A DNA stretch of 64,000 nt from Anaerolineales bacterium UBA2317 (GTDB lineage: Bacteria > Chloroflexota > Anaerolineae > Anaerolineales > Villigracilaceae), in assembly GCA_002345215.1 (NCBI GenBank), contig DDVH01000025.1, forward strand, positions 13,119 to 77,118, read 5' to 3'. Both the position numbers and the translations under genes were made by a program. This document shows, one piece after another, positions 17,002-24,683 of this stretch (position 1 is the stretch's first letter; every line of letters starts with the position of its first letter). The notes under the pieces were generated by a model. It ran no database searches. It saw only the letters and a list, made by a program, of their open reading frames with translations, and was not told the origin of the DNA.

Positions 17002-18693
17002 ATGTCAACACAAAATCAATTTAATTGGAAGAAAGCCATCCAACTTGGTGCCATTGCCGGCATTGTAGGTATCTTGATTGCGCTCGTAGGCATGGTCGAA
17101 ACATTTGATAAACGTGACATTGTCGCGGGTGCTATTAGCATGGGCTGGACGATGCTTTTGTTAACGGTATTAGTTGCTGGCTACTTTTCTGCATCACATC
17201 AAACCTCAAACCTATTTCGACTAAGCGCAAGTGGAATCACTGGACTCATTTTCTCCCTAATAATGAGCTTGCTCGCCTTACTAGTTGAAAATTTTGACCT
17301 ACGACAAACCTTGGTTAATGCTTCACCACAATTAATAAGAATCCTAACCTTTGAAAATGGAATTCCCAACGGGCTGATTTCATTAATCGCAATCACAACT
17401 ATTTTCGGGATACTTGGAGGTGTGTTGTATGTTACACCTTCGAAAATCCGAAAAGCAATTTCACTTGGATTAAGCATAGTAGTATTACTCGGTTTGTTAG
17501 AAGATATTATTCAGGTTACCTTAGCAGGCTTAGGCGGAGCAAGTTCAGCGCTCGCTTGGATGTTCGGCAGAGGCGCGCAAAGCGGACTTTCAATTACTGG
17601 TGCAATCGTCGTTTTTGTTGTGGTAACAGCAAGCAATCTACTATGGGATGTAAATGCACCGAAAATTAATTCGCAAGTTGAAAAAATGCCGGCAAATCGA
17701 CAACGTTCGCTTCGAGTACTTGGGTATGGCTTGATAATCTTAGTCGTCCTGTATCTACCCACATTGCTTGGACTTTACCTCACTGAAGTAGTAAACGTAA
17801 CTGGCTTATTTATCTTAATGGGGCTTGGATTAAATATTGTGGTCGGTTTCGCAGGTTTGTTAGACCTTGGTTATGTCGCCTTTTATGCCATTGGTGCGTA
17901 TGCGGTCGGCGTACTTACTACACTTTCTGGTGAATTAAGCACATCCCTTGGTTGGAATTTTTGGTTAGCTTTGCCAGTTTGTATCTTCTTATGCGTCATG
18001 GCAGGTGTTGTGCTAGGCATTCCAGTCCTCAACATGCGTGGCGATTATCTTGCAATTGTGACCTTAGGCTTTGGTGAAATTATTCGTATTTTGGCATTAT
18101 CTGATTTCCTAAAACCACATATCGGAGGTTCACAAGGAATTGTAAATATTCCGGCACCTGAGTTTTTAGGTGTATTGCTCAATAAACCGCAGACTTTATA
18201 TTATCTGATTGTTGCTGGCTGTATTTTGGCACTCTTCATCAGCCAACGCCTCCGCGATTCACGGCTTGGTAGATCATGGAAAGCCATGCGAGAGGATGAA
18301 GATGTGGCTCAAGCCATGGGAATCAATCTAGTCGCCACTAAACTTTTAGCATTTGCAACTGGTGCGGCGTTTTCAGGCTTGAGCGGTACAATTCTCGCCG
18401 TCAAACTTGGAACGATTTACCCGCACAGTTTCGCATTGTTGATTTCAATCAATGTACTCTCATTAATCATTGTTGGTGGTATGGGTAGCATACCCGGCGT
18501 GTTTGTTGGAGGTTTGTTACTAGCAGGTATGCCTGAACTTTTACGTGAATTTGCTGAATATCGTCTTTTGATTTATGGAGCGTTATTAGTGGTAATGATG
18601 CAAGTCCGCCCTGAAGGCTTCTGGCCCGAAGAAACACATAAACGGGAATTGCACGAAAATGAGCACATTCCAGCACAGGAGGCAACATCATGA
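17002..18693 (+). CDS. livM: Branched-chain amino-acid ABC transporter permease LivM with long N-terminal membrane extension
   Basis: 563 residues. The LivM core occupies about residues 240-545: GLGLNIVVGFAGLLDLGYVAF, MRGDYLAIVTLGFGEIIRI, GGSQGI, the coupling loop RLGRSWKAMREDEDVAQAMG and the ending VVMMQVRPEGFWP. The first ~235 residues are additional, with about six hydrophobic helices not found in the standard 300-425 residue LivM. The start is the ATG at 17002, which has AAAGGAG 6 nt upstream; a TTG at 16996 in frame is unlikely. It overlaps livG by 4 nt (ATGA). Confidence 0.92.
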   Translation: MSTQNQFNWKKAIQLGAIAGIVGILIALVGMVETFDKRDIVAGAISMGWTMLLLTVLVAGYFSASHQTSNLFRLSASGITGLIFSLIMSLLALLVENFDLRQTLVNASPQLIRILTFENGIPNGLISLIAITTIFGILGGVLYVTPSKIRKAISLGLSIVVLLGLLEDIIQVTLAGLGGASSALAWMFGRGAQSGLSITGAIVVFVVVTASNLLWDVNAPKINSQVEKMPANRQRSLRVLGYGLIILVVLYLPTLLGLYLTEVVNVTGLFILMGLGLNIVVGFAGLLDLGYVAFYAIGAYAVGVLTTLSGELSTSLGWNFWLALPVCIFLCVMAGVVLGIPVLNMRGDYLAIVTLGFGEIIRILALSDFLKPHIGGSQGIVNIPAPEFLGVLLNKPQTLYYLIVAGCILALFISQRLRDSRLGRSWKAMREDEDVAQAMGINLVATKLLAFATGAAFSGLSGTILAVKLGTIYPHSFALLISINVLSLIIVGGMGSIPGVFVGGLLLAGMPELLREFAEYRLLIYGALLVVMMQVRPEGFWPEETHKRELHENEHIPAQEATS

Positions 18694-19496
18694 CATCTGT
18701 GCTTTCAGCAAGCAATGTAACAAAACAATTCGGTGGTTTAATTGCAGTTAATAGTTTAAACATAGAAATTGCCGAAAATTCAATTTCTAGTATTATCGGT
18801 CCTAATGGAGCAGGCAAAACGACTTTCTTTAACTGCATTACCGGTTTCTATAAACCTGAATTCGGTGAAATCAAATTCAAAGACAATCGCATTGATGGCT
18901 TGCGCCCAGACCAAGTTACTCAAATGGGCATTTCTCGTACTTATCAAAATATCCGCTTGTTTGCTAACTTAACCGCGCTTGAAAATATCATGGTTGGGTA
19001 TGATCCTCACCTAAAAACGGGCTGGTTAGATGCTGTTTTGCGCACTCGTCGTTATCACGAAGATGAAAAAGCCGCTCATGATAAAGCCATGAAATTATTG
19101 CGGTTCGTTGGGCTAGCTGGCTCCGGTGACCAAGTTGCACGTAACTTACCTTATGGTGCACAGCGCCGTTTAGAAATTGCTCGCGCTTTAGCAAGTGAAC
19201 CAGGTCTGCTTCTGTTAGATGAACCGACCGCAGGCATGAACCCAAATGAAACAGGCGAAATGATGCGTTTTATCCGAAACTTAAGAGATAGCATGGGAAT
19301 CACAATCCTCTTAATTGAACATGACATGCGTTTGGTAATGGGAATTAGCGAACAAATTTCTGTGTTGGACTTTGGCGAAAAAATTGCTGAAGGCGGACCA
19401 AAAGAAATTCAAAGCAATCCGCGTGTGATTGAAGCATACCTTGGGCGTGGTGCCGCAACAGAAGGCATGGCAGCTGCCTCGGAAAAAAAATCTTAG
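18690..19496 (+). CDS. livG: Branched-chain amino-acid ABC transporter ATP-binding protein LivG
   Basis: 268 residues, cytoplasmic ATPase. Walker A is GPNGAGKTT near residue 37, and Walker B LLLLDEPTAGMNP near residue 171. The LivG hallmarks ISRTYQNIRLF and LLIEHDMRLVMGI are present. The ABC signature is shifted from LSGGQ to LPYGAQRRLEIARAL, the usual LivG form. The ATG overlaps the livM stop (ATGA). The last ~25 residues are an Ala/Glu-rich tail. Confidence 0.95.
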   Translation: MTSVLSASNVTKQFGGLIAVNSLNIEIAENSISSIIGPNGAGKTTFFNCITGFYKPEFGEIKFKDNRIDGLRPDQVTQMGISRTYQNIRLFANLTALENIMVGYDPHLKTGWLDAVLRTRRYHEDEKAAHDKAMKLLRFVGLAGSGDQVARNLPYGAQRRLEIARALASEPGLLLLDEPTAGMNPNETGEMMRFIRNLRDSMGITILLIEHDMRLVMGISEQISVLDFGEKIAEGGPKEIQSNPRVIEAYLGRGAATEGMAAASEKKS

Positions 19497-19506
19497 GCAG
19501 GTAAAC

Positions 19507-20220
19507 ATGTCTTTATTATCTATCGAAAACATTCACACATATTACGGCAACATTCATGCACTCAAAGGTGTTTCACTTAATGTTGAAAAAGGTGAAATCG
19601 TAACTTTAATTGGTGCAAATGGTGCTGGCAAAACGACAACGCTCCGCACCATTTCTGGTTTACTCAAACCACGTGAAGGCAAAGTTACTTTCAATGGTGA
19701 AGACCTTGCAAAATATAAATCACATGAGGTGATTTATAAAGGCATTTGTATGGTGCCAGAAGGTCGTGGAATTTTTGCCCGCCTGACCGTGACTGAAAAC
19801 CTTGAAATGGGCGCATACAGCCGAACCGATAAAACTGAAATTCAAAACAACATGGAAAAAGCATTTACCATTTTTCCGCGCCTCAAAGAACGCCGTACGC
19901 AAGTTGCTGGCACACTTTCCGGTGGTGAACAACAAATGCTAGCTATGGGGCGTGCATTAATGTCAAACCCAAATGTTTTGTTGTTAGATGAACCCTCCAT
20001 GGGACTTGCCCCCGTGTTGGTTGAATTAATTTTTGACACAATTCAAGATATCAACAAATCAGGTACAACTATTTTATTGGTTGAACAAAATGCTCTCATG
20101 GCGTTAGGCATTGCTAGCCGGGGTTATGTGCTACAAACAGGTCAAATTGTTTTGAGTGACAGTGCTGAAAACTTGAAAAAGAATCCCACAGTACAAAAAG
20201 CATATTTGGGAATGGAATAA
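19507..20220 (+). CDS. livF: Branched-chain amino-acid ABC transporter ATP-binding protein LivF
   Basis: 237 residues, second ATPase of the importer. It begins MSLLSIENIHTYYGNIHAL; Walker A is GANGAGKTTT, the Q/signature region is LSGGEQQMLAMGRAL, Walker B is VLLLDEPSMGLAP and the switch is LLVEQNA. The MVPEGRGIFARLTV segment is typical of LivF. A longer frame begins at 19429 inside livG, but the ATG at 19507, 10 bp after livG, with AGGCAGG upstream is the standard start. A terminator follows, ending the operon. Confidence 0.95.
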   Translation: MSLLSIENIHTYYGNIHALKGVSLNVEKGEIVTLIGANGAGKTTTLRTISGLLKPREGKVTFNGEDLAKYKSHEVIYKGICMVPEGRGIFARLTVTENLEMGAYSRTDKTEIQNNMEKAFTIFPRLKERRTQVAGTLSGGEQQMLAMGRALMSNPNVLLLDEPSMGLAPVLVELIFDTIQDINKSGTTILLVEQNALMALGIASRGYVLQTGQIVLSDSAENLKKNPTVQKAYLGME

Positions 20221-20223
20221 ACA

Positions 20224-20256
20224 AAAAGAGCAGATAAATTATCTGCTCTTTTATTT
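20224..20256. terminator. Bidirectional intrinsic terminator at the end of the liv operon
   Basis: AAAAGAGCAGATA / TATCTGCTCTTTT, 13-bp stem with a 3-nt loop, then T-rich. Also serves the convergent gene at 20261. Confidence 0.9.
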
Positions 20257-20260
20257 TTGA

Positions 20261-21328
20261 TTATGGCTTGACAGTTCCGCTTCTTGACACGCCGAAGCTT
20301 GCTACTGTAACCGGGCGATAGTCAAACCCTAAAGCCTCGACTCGAATCGTATGCAAGCCGGGCTGAAAGCCTGAAATTTCGATAAACCCGCCATGCCTAC
20401 CAAGTTTAGACCAAATCGCAGAAGTGTTTCCGCGCCAAACCTCTTCCCCATCAAATAAAATTCTCGCCCAACCAATCGTTTGTTCGCCAAGAATTTGCAC
20501 ACCTACTGCTTCAAATGAATCATCAATTGTTGCTTCAATCCAAGTCCCGGATTCATCCCACCATAATACACGATGCAAACCATAATCAATCGTTTCATCT
20601 GCAAAAGAAATTTGAATGCCTTCGGGTGAAGGCATATCATCTGAATTGGCATGCGCAATTACATCTGGTGGCTTGCTAAAAAAACGGCTATCCCCACCGT
20701 ACACATTAACATTCACAGAAAGATTATCAGGAATAATGTTGGTTTGAAAATCTCTTTTATCTTCACAACCAATAGCTTCGGTAGAATCACAAGAAACCCA
20801 ACTTTGTTTGCTAAAGTTCTCTTCACGCAAATTAAAAGAACAGGGATCATTAACAGTTTCTAAACTCAACTCACCATTTACCAAGCTCCATTCATATTCA
20901 CCAGTGTGCTCAGGGCAATATGGGTCATTGAATAAATATAAACGGTTATCAATTACTTCATAAGACGAAATACTTCTCCAACCAGTTACCTCATAGTGAA
21001 CACGCATCACGCCTTGGTCAAATTGCAATGTCCAAATGCCGCCTGCCACGCGATAATCAGCACAGCGTAAACATTTCCACCATTGCGGATGCGATGAGTC
21101 TAATTTTGTATAAGTGCCATCAATTGGGCTTTTTATAGGTTCTGGCAGTGGAGTGAAATATGCATATGGCGTAGACTCTAACAATGCTTCCCAAACACTC
21201 GTTGGGGTGCCAGTAACCATCGGTTGAGCAGTTTGGTTTGGTACACTTGAACTCACATAAATAGCAACCACAATTATTAATACAATAGCTGTGATTATTA
21301 AAGCAACAAAATGGTTTTTGTTTTTCAT
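20261..21328 (-). CDS. Membrane-anchored extracytoplasmic protein of unknown function
   Basis: 355 residues. One N-terminal helix (FVALIITAIVLIIVVAIYV) is followed by a Thr/Pro-rich linker and a region rich in Trp, Cys and beta strands. WWKCLRCADYRVAGG near residue 85 and two other Cys pairs suggest disulfides. The C-terminal ~110 residues (WARILFDGEEVWRGN, then FQPGLHTIRVEALGFD) look like an immunoglobulin-type or carbohydrate-binding beta sandwich. AGGATT lies before the ATG. I do not recognise a named family; topology suggests it faces outside. Convergent with livF and divergent from the ornithine cyclodeaminase-like gene. Confidence 0.7.
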   Translation of the reverse strand: MKNKNHFVALIITAIVLIIVVAIYVSSSVPNQTAQPMVTGTPTSVWEALLESTPYAYFTPLPEPIKSPIDGTYTKLDSSHPQWWKCLRCADYRVAGGIWTLQFDQGVMRVHYEVTGWRSISSYEVIDNRLYLFNDPYCPEHTGEYEWSLVNGELSLETVNDPCSFNLREENFSKQSWVSCDSTEAIGCEDKRDFQTNIIPDNLSVNVNVYGGDSRFFSKPPDVIAHANSDDMPSPEGIQISFADETIDYGLHRVLWWDESGTWIEATIDDSFEAVGVQILGEQTIGWARILFDGEEVWRGNTSAIWSKLGRHGGFIEISGFQPGLHTIRVEALGFDYRPVTVASFGVSRSGTVKP

Positions 21329-21385
21329 TCAATCCTCTATTAAAATTAATATACAGAAATTATACTCGTACCAAAAGGAAGCCTC

Positions 21386-22366
21386 ATGCTAATACTCAAA
21401 GCCGAAGATGTAAGAACAACTCTCCCGATGAAAGAAGCGATTGAAGCCATGAAGGTCGCCTACGCTTCTTTATCAGACGGGAAAGCGAATGTGCCTCAGC
21501 GGATACATGTATCAATCCCGAATCATGACGCGATAAGTTTATTCATGCCTGCTTACATGAAAAATGAATCGGACGAAGCATTGGCAATAAAAGTTGTTTC
21601 ATTGTTTCCTAAAAATCCGCCACGCGGACTTGCATACATTCAAGCGGCAGTGTTGGTGATTGAATCAGATACAGGGCGAGCGATTGCGTTGTTAGAAGGA
21701 AGCACATTGACCGCAATACGCACAGGCGCAGGAAGTGGCGCGGCAATTGATTTGTTATCCAGAAAAGATAGTAAAGTGTTAGCAATTTTTGGAGCAGGTC
21801 CGCAAGGCAAAACACAACTCGAAGCGGCATGTGCTGTGAGAGATATTGAAAAAGTTTTTATTTATAATCCGACTCAATCAAAATCTGAAAAATTTGTAGA
21901 AGAAATGTCTGCAATTCATAAAAATATTCGGGTTGCTAAAAATCCAAAAGAAGCGATTGAACATGCGGATATTATTTGTACTGCCACGGGCTCTAAGCAA
22001 GCCGTTTTTGATGATAAAGATGTAAAAGCAGGCACGCATATTTCTGCTATAGGAGCATACACACCTGAAATGCAAGAATTGCCAATTGAAACTGTAGCTC
22101 GTTCAAAAATTGTTGTGGATTCGTTTGATACTGTAATGAGTGAGGCTGGAGATATTGTCAAAGCCTTGAAAGCAAATTTGATTACTGAAAAAAATATCCA
22201 TGCCGAATTGGGTGAAATTGTTTTAGGCAAAAAAGTTGGCAGAGAAAATGATAATGAAATTACATTTTTCAAATCCGTTGGAAATGCAGTGCAAGATGCA
22301 ATGGCGGCACAAGTGGCGTTGAAAAATGCGAAGAAGATGAAGATTGGTCAAGAAGTAGAATTTTAA
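21386..22366 (+). CDS. Ornithine cyclodeaminase / mu-crystallin family protein
   Basis: 326 residues. The family's Rossmann segment LAIFGAGPQGKTQLEA is near residue 130 and the catalytic-side motifs ALLEGSTLTAIRTGAGSG and ISAIGAYTPEMQEL are present. Members include ornithine cyclodeaminase, alanine dehydrogenase and ketimine reductases, so the substrate is uncertain; the conserved Arg and Lys of the family (RIHVS and AIKVVS) are there. AAAGGAAG precedes the ATG. The next gene is separated by a CCACAGAG repeat. Confidence 0.88.
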   Translation: MLILKAEDVRTTLPMKEAIEAMKVAYASLSDGKANVPQRIHVSIPNHDAISLFMPAYMKNESDEALAIKVVSLFPKNPPRGLAYIQAAVLVIESDTGRAIALLEGSTLTAIRTGAGSGAAIDLLSRKDSKVLAIFGAGPQGKTQLEAACAVRDIEKVFIYNPTQSKSEKFVEEMSAIHKNIRVAKNPKEAIEHADIICTATGSKQAVFDDKDVKAGTHISAIGAYTPEMQELPIETVARSKIVVDSFDTVMSEAGDIVKALKANLITEKNIHAELGEIVLGKKVGRENDNEITFFKSVGNAVQDAMAAQVALKNAKKMKIGQEVEF

Positions 22367-22385
22367 TGATTGTGGTTTAGGATAC

Positions 22386-22449
22386 AGCCACAGAGTACAC
22401 AGAGACCTTTGAGATTTTTCTCAAAAACTCTGTGACCTCTGTGGCTAAT
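22386..22449 (+). repeat. Interspersed inverted repeat, CCACAGAG family, copy 2
   Basis: GCCACAGAGTACACAGAG at the left and GTGACCTCTGTGGCTAA at the right, with a GAGATTTTTCTC centre. The right edge is about 11 nt before the cinA ATG. Confidence 0.85.
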
Positions 22450-22460
22450 AAAAAAATTAT

Positions 22461-23588
22461 ATGACATCAGCAGAAATTATCACCATTGGCACTGAAATAT
22501 TACTCGGCGAAATTGTAGATACCAACACACGCTACATCGCCAAAACATTGCGCGGGCTAGGCGTGGATTTATATCGCACGATTACGATTGGTGATAATGT
22601 AGATCGGATTGCTAATGCGATTCATAATTCCATGGAACGTGCAAATATTGTCATCACCACTGGCGGATTAGGTCCTACTATTGATGACCCGACTCGTGAA
22701 GCCGTTGCAAAAGCAATTGGAGTCAAAACAGAATTTCGAGAAGATTTATGGGGACAAGTTGTTGAAACAATAGGTCGTTATGGTCGCAAGCCATCTGAAA
22801 ATCAAAAACGGCAAGCGTATGTTCCGCAAGGTGCAATTGGGGTCAAAAATCCAGTTGGCACTGCCCCATGTTTTATTGTTGAGACAGAAAAAAATGCAGT
22901 CATTTCACTTCCGGGTGTTCCGCAAGAAATGGAACATATTTTGCACGAGTCGGTTATCCCCTATTTGCAAAAAAGATTCAATCTGGATGAAGTTATCAAA
23001 GTTCGGCTGTTGCATTGTGCAGGTTTAGGCGAAGGTCAAATTGATGAAAAAATTGCAGACCTTGAAACACTTAGTAATCCAACTGTTGGTCTTGCGGCGC
23101 ACACTGGCGTTGTAGATATTCGCATCGCCGCCAAAGCAAAAAGCGAAGATGAAGCCAACACAATGATTGATACAATCGAATCACAACTTCGTGAGCGACT
23201 CGGCAATATTATCTTTGGCATTGATGAAGATAAACTCGAAGATGTGACCTTGAATCTATTAGCGAAAAAAGGGTTGACATTAACTGCCGTTGAAAGCGGA
23301 CTCGATGGTTTGTTAATTCGCAAAATTAAAAACGCCGCTTCTTTCACTGACCTGACACCTGATTCTTTAATGGACGCATTGCGCTCAGCCCAAGCATCCG
23401 CTAAGACAGATGTTGCGGTTGGTGTAGCAGTTTTCCCCGAAGAAAGAAGCGCAGTGATGGCGATGATTACATCCAAAGGCGAGAAGAGTCATAAAATCAC
23501 GTATGGTGGTCCGCCGAAGAGCCTTCCAAAATGGAGTGTGAACTTAACAATCAATTGGTTGCGTACAGCCGTTGAGGAAATGAAATGA
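22461..23588 (+). CDS. cinA: CinA-like protein with a degenerate C-terminal domain
   Basis: 375 residues. The N-terminal molybdopterin-binding-like domain (residues 1-170) is intact: SAEIITIGTEILLGEIVDTN, TTGGLGPTIDDPTREAVA and NPVGTAPCF. The C-terminal half aligns with the CinA/PncC deamidase domain but has lost its catalytic signature: where active proteins have ESCTGG this one has ESGLDG. The protein may therefore act only as an ADP-ribose/CoA-type pyrophosphatase or be regulatory. A complete stand-alone PncC is encoded at 47074-47556. Its stop overlaps the ATG of the next gene by 4 nt. Confidence 0.9.
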   Translation: MTSAEIITIGTEILLGEIVDTNTRYIAKTLRGLGVDLYRTITIGDNVDRIANAIHNSMERANIVITTGGLGPTIDDPTREAVAKAIGVKTEFREDLWGQVVETIGRYGRKPSENQKRQAYVPQGAIGVKNPVGTAPCFIVETEKNAVISLPGVPQEMEHILHESVIPYLQKRFNLDEVIKVRLLHCAGLGEGQIDEKIADLETLSNPTVGLAAHTGVVDIRIAAKAKSEDEANTMIDTIESQLRERLGNIIFGIDEDKLEDVTLNLLAKKGLTLTAVESGLDGLLIRKIKNAASFTDLTPDSLMDALRSAQASAKTDVAVGVAVFPEERSAVMAMITSKGEKSHKITYGGPPKSLPKWSVNLTINWLRTAVEEMK

Positions 23589-24562
23589 AAAAAAATAAAG
23601 ACTCAGTTTGGGTGATGTTTGCTTGGGGATTAAATATTGCTGGAGTGATTGCAATTTTATTAGTCGTGATGGCTTATTTTTATTTACAAAATGTTTCAGC
23701 CGCGCCACAAGATGTAAGACCAATTTATACAGTGACTGTTCCGCCAACATTTACACAAGACCCTGCTTCGTTATGGTTACCAACGATTACACCAAACCCG
23801 CGTTCGACCATGATTGTGGTGCAAAGCCCAACACCGTTTGTGATTGAAAATTTTGCATTGCAAGCCAATGCCAGAATTTCTGTAGTTGGTTATTCTGTTT
23901 CGGGCAGACCGCTTGAAGTGTATACGTTTGGACATGGCGAAAAAGAAAAAATGATTGTGGCTGGCATTCATGGTGGTTATGAATGGAATACAATTGCTTT
24001 GGCTGATGAATTGATTCAACATATTTTTGACCACCCTGAAATTATCCCAAGTGATGTGACCTTACACATTTTACGAAACATGAATCCAGATGGCGATGCA
24101 CGTGACCATGGCATTGACGGACGAGTGAATGACCATGGCGTAGATTTGAATCGTAATTTTCCATCAAATTGGGCAGAGACTTGGAATAGAACTGGTTGTT
24201 GGAATTTAACGAGAACGACCGGTGGAACGGGTCCGGGCTCTGAGCCTGAGACCAAAGCCGTGATGTATTTTTTACAAAGCCATGATGTAGAAACTTTAAT
24301 TAGTTATCATAGTGCAGCGTTGGGAGTTTTTCCCGGTGGTGTGCCGTGGGAAGAAAAATCAATTCAGTTTTCTAAAGCATTATCGAAAGCAACGGGTTAC
24401 CCATACCCGCCAATTGACACAGGTTGTGTGTATACTGGCACGCTAGCTGATTATGCAGTTGATTTAGGAATCACTGCGGTTGATATGGAATTATCTACAC
24501 ATAAATATACAGATTTTGAAGAAAATTTAAAAGCGTTGGAAGTACTTTTAAATTGGGAATGA
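23585..24562 (+). CDS. Membrane-anchored M14 zinc carboxypeptidase
   Basis: 325 residues. An N-terminal helix (residues ~9-34) is followed by a Thr/Pro-rich linker and an M14 peptidase domain: VAGIHGGYEWNT carries the first zinc His and Glu, NMNPDGDARDHG and GVDLNRNFPSNW the Arg/Asn substrate-binding region, LISYHSA the third zinc His, and VDMELST the catalytic Glu. Such proteins trim peptides, often muropeptides, outside the membrane. ATGA overlap with cinA implies coupling. Two Cys near GCWNLTR and TGCVYTG may form a disulfide. Confidence 0.9.
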   Translation: MKKNKDSVWVMFAWGLNIAGVIAILLVVMAYFYLQNVSAAPQDVRPIYTVTVPPTFTQDPASLWLPTITPNPRSTMIVVQSPTPFVIENFALQANARISVVGYSVSGRPLEVYTFGHGEKEKMIVAGIHGGYEWNTIALADELIQHIFDHPEIIPSDVTLHILRNMNPDGDARDHGIDGRVNDHGVDLNRNFPSNWAETWNRTGCWNLTRTTGGTGPGSEPETKAVMYFLQSHDVETLISYHSAALGVFPGGVPWEEKSIQFSKALSKATGYPYPPIDTGCVYTGTLADYAVDLGITAVDMELSTHKYTDFEENLKALEVLLNWE

Positions 24563-24566
24563 TTGA

Positions 24567-24671
24567 TTAGTCAAATTGGTCTTATTGGTCTAAAAGTCTA
24601 ACTAGTCAGACCATCAGACCTGTGAGACCTATCAGACCTATCAGACCTTTTAGACTTATTAGACTTTACAA
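24567..24671. repeat. Nonamer tandem repeats arranged as an inverted repeat
   Basis: The right half is a run of about six 9-nt units related to AGACCTATC (24608-24668); the left half has 9-nt units related to TGGTCTTAT, the complement, so the element can fold into one long imperfect hairpin. A related left-half array is at 38112-38151. Confidence 0.8.
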
Positions 24672-24683
24672 AAAGGAGCATGA

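Noticed and set aside
24563..24683. CRISPR-like array
   Set aside because: Units are 9 nt with no spacers; it is a tandem microrepeat in inverted orientation.
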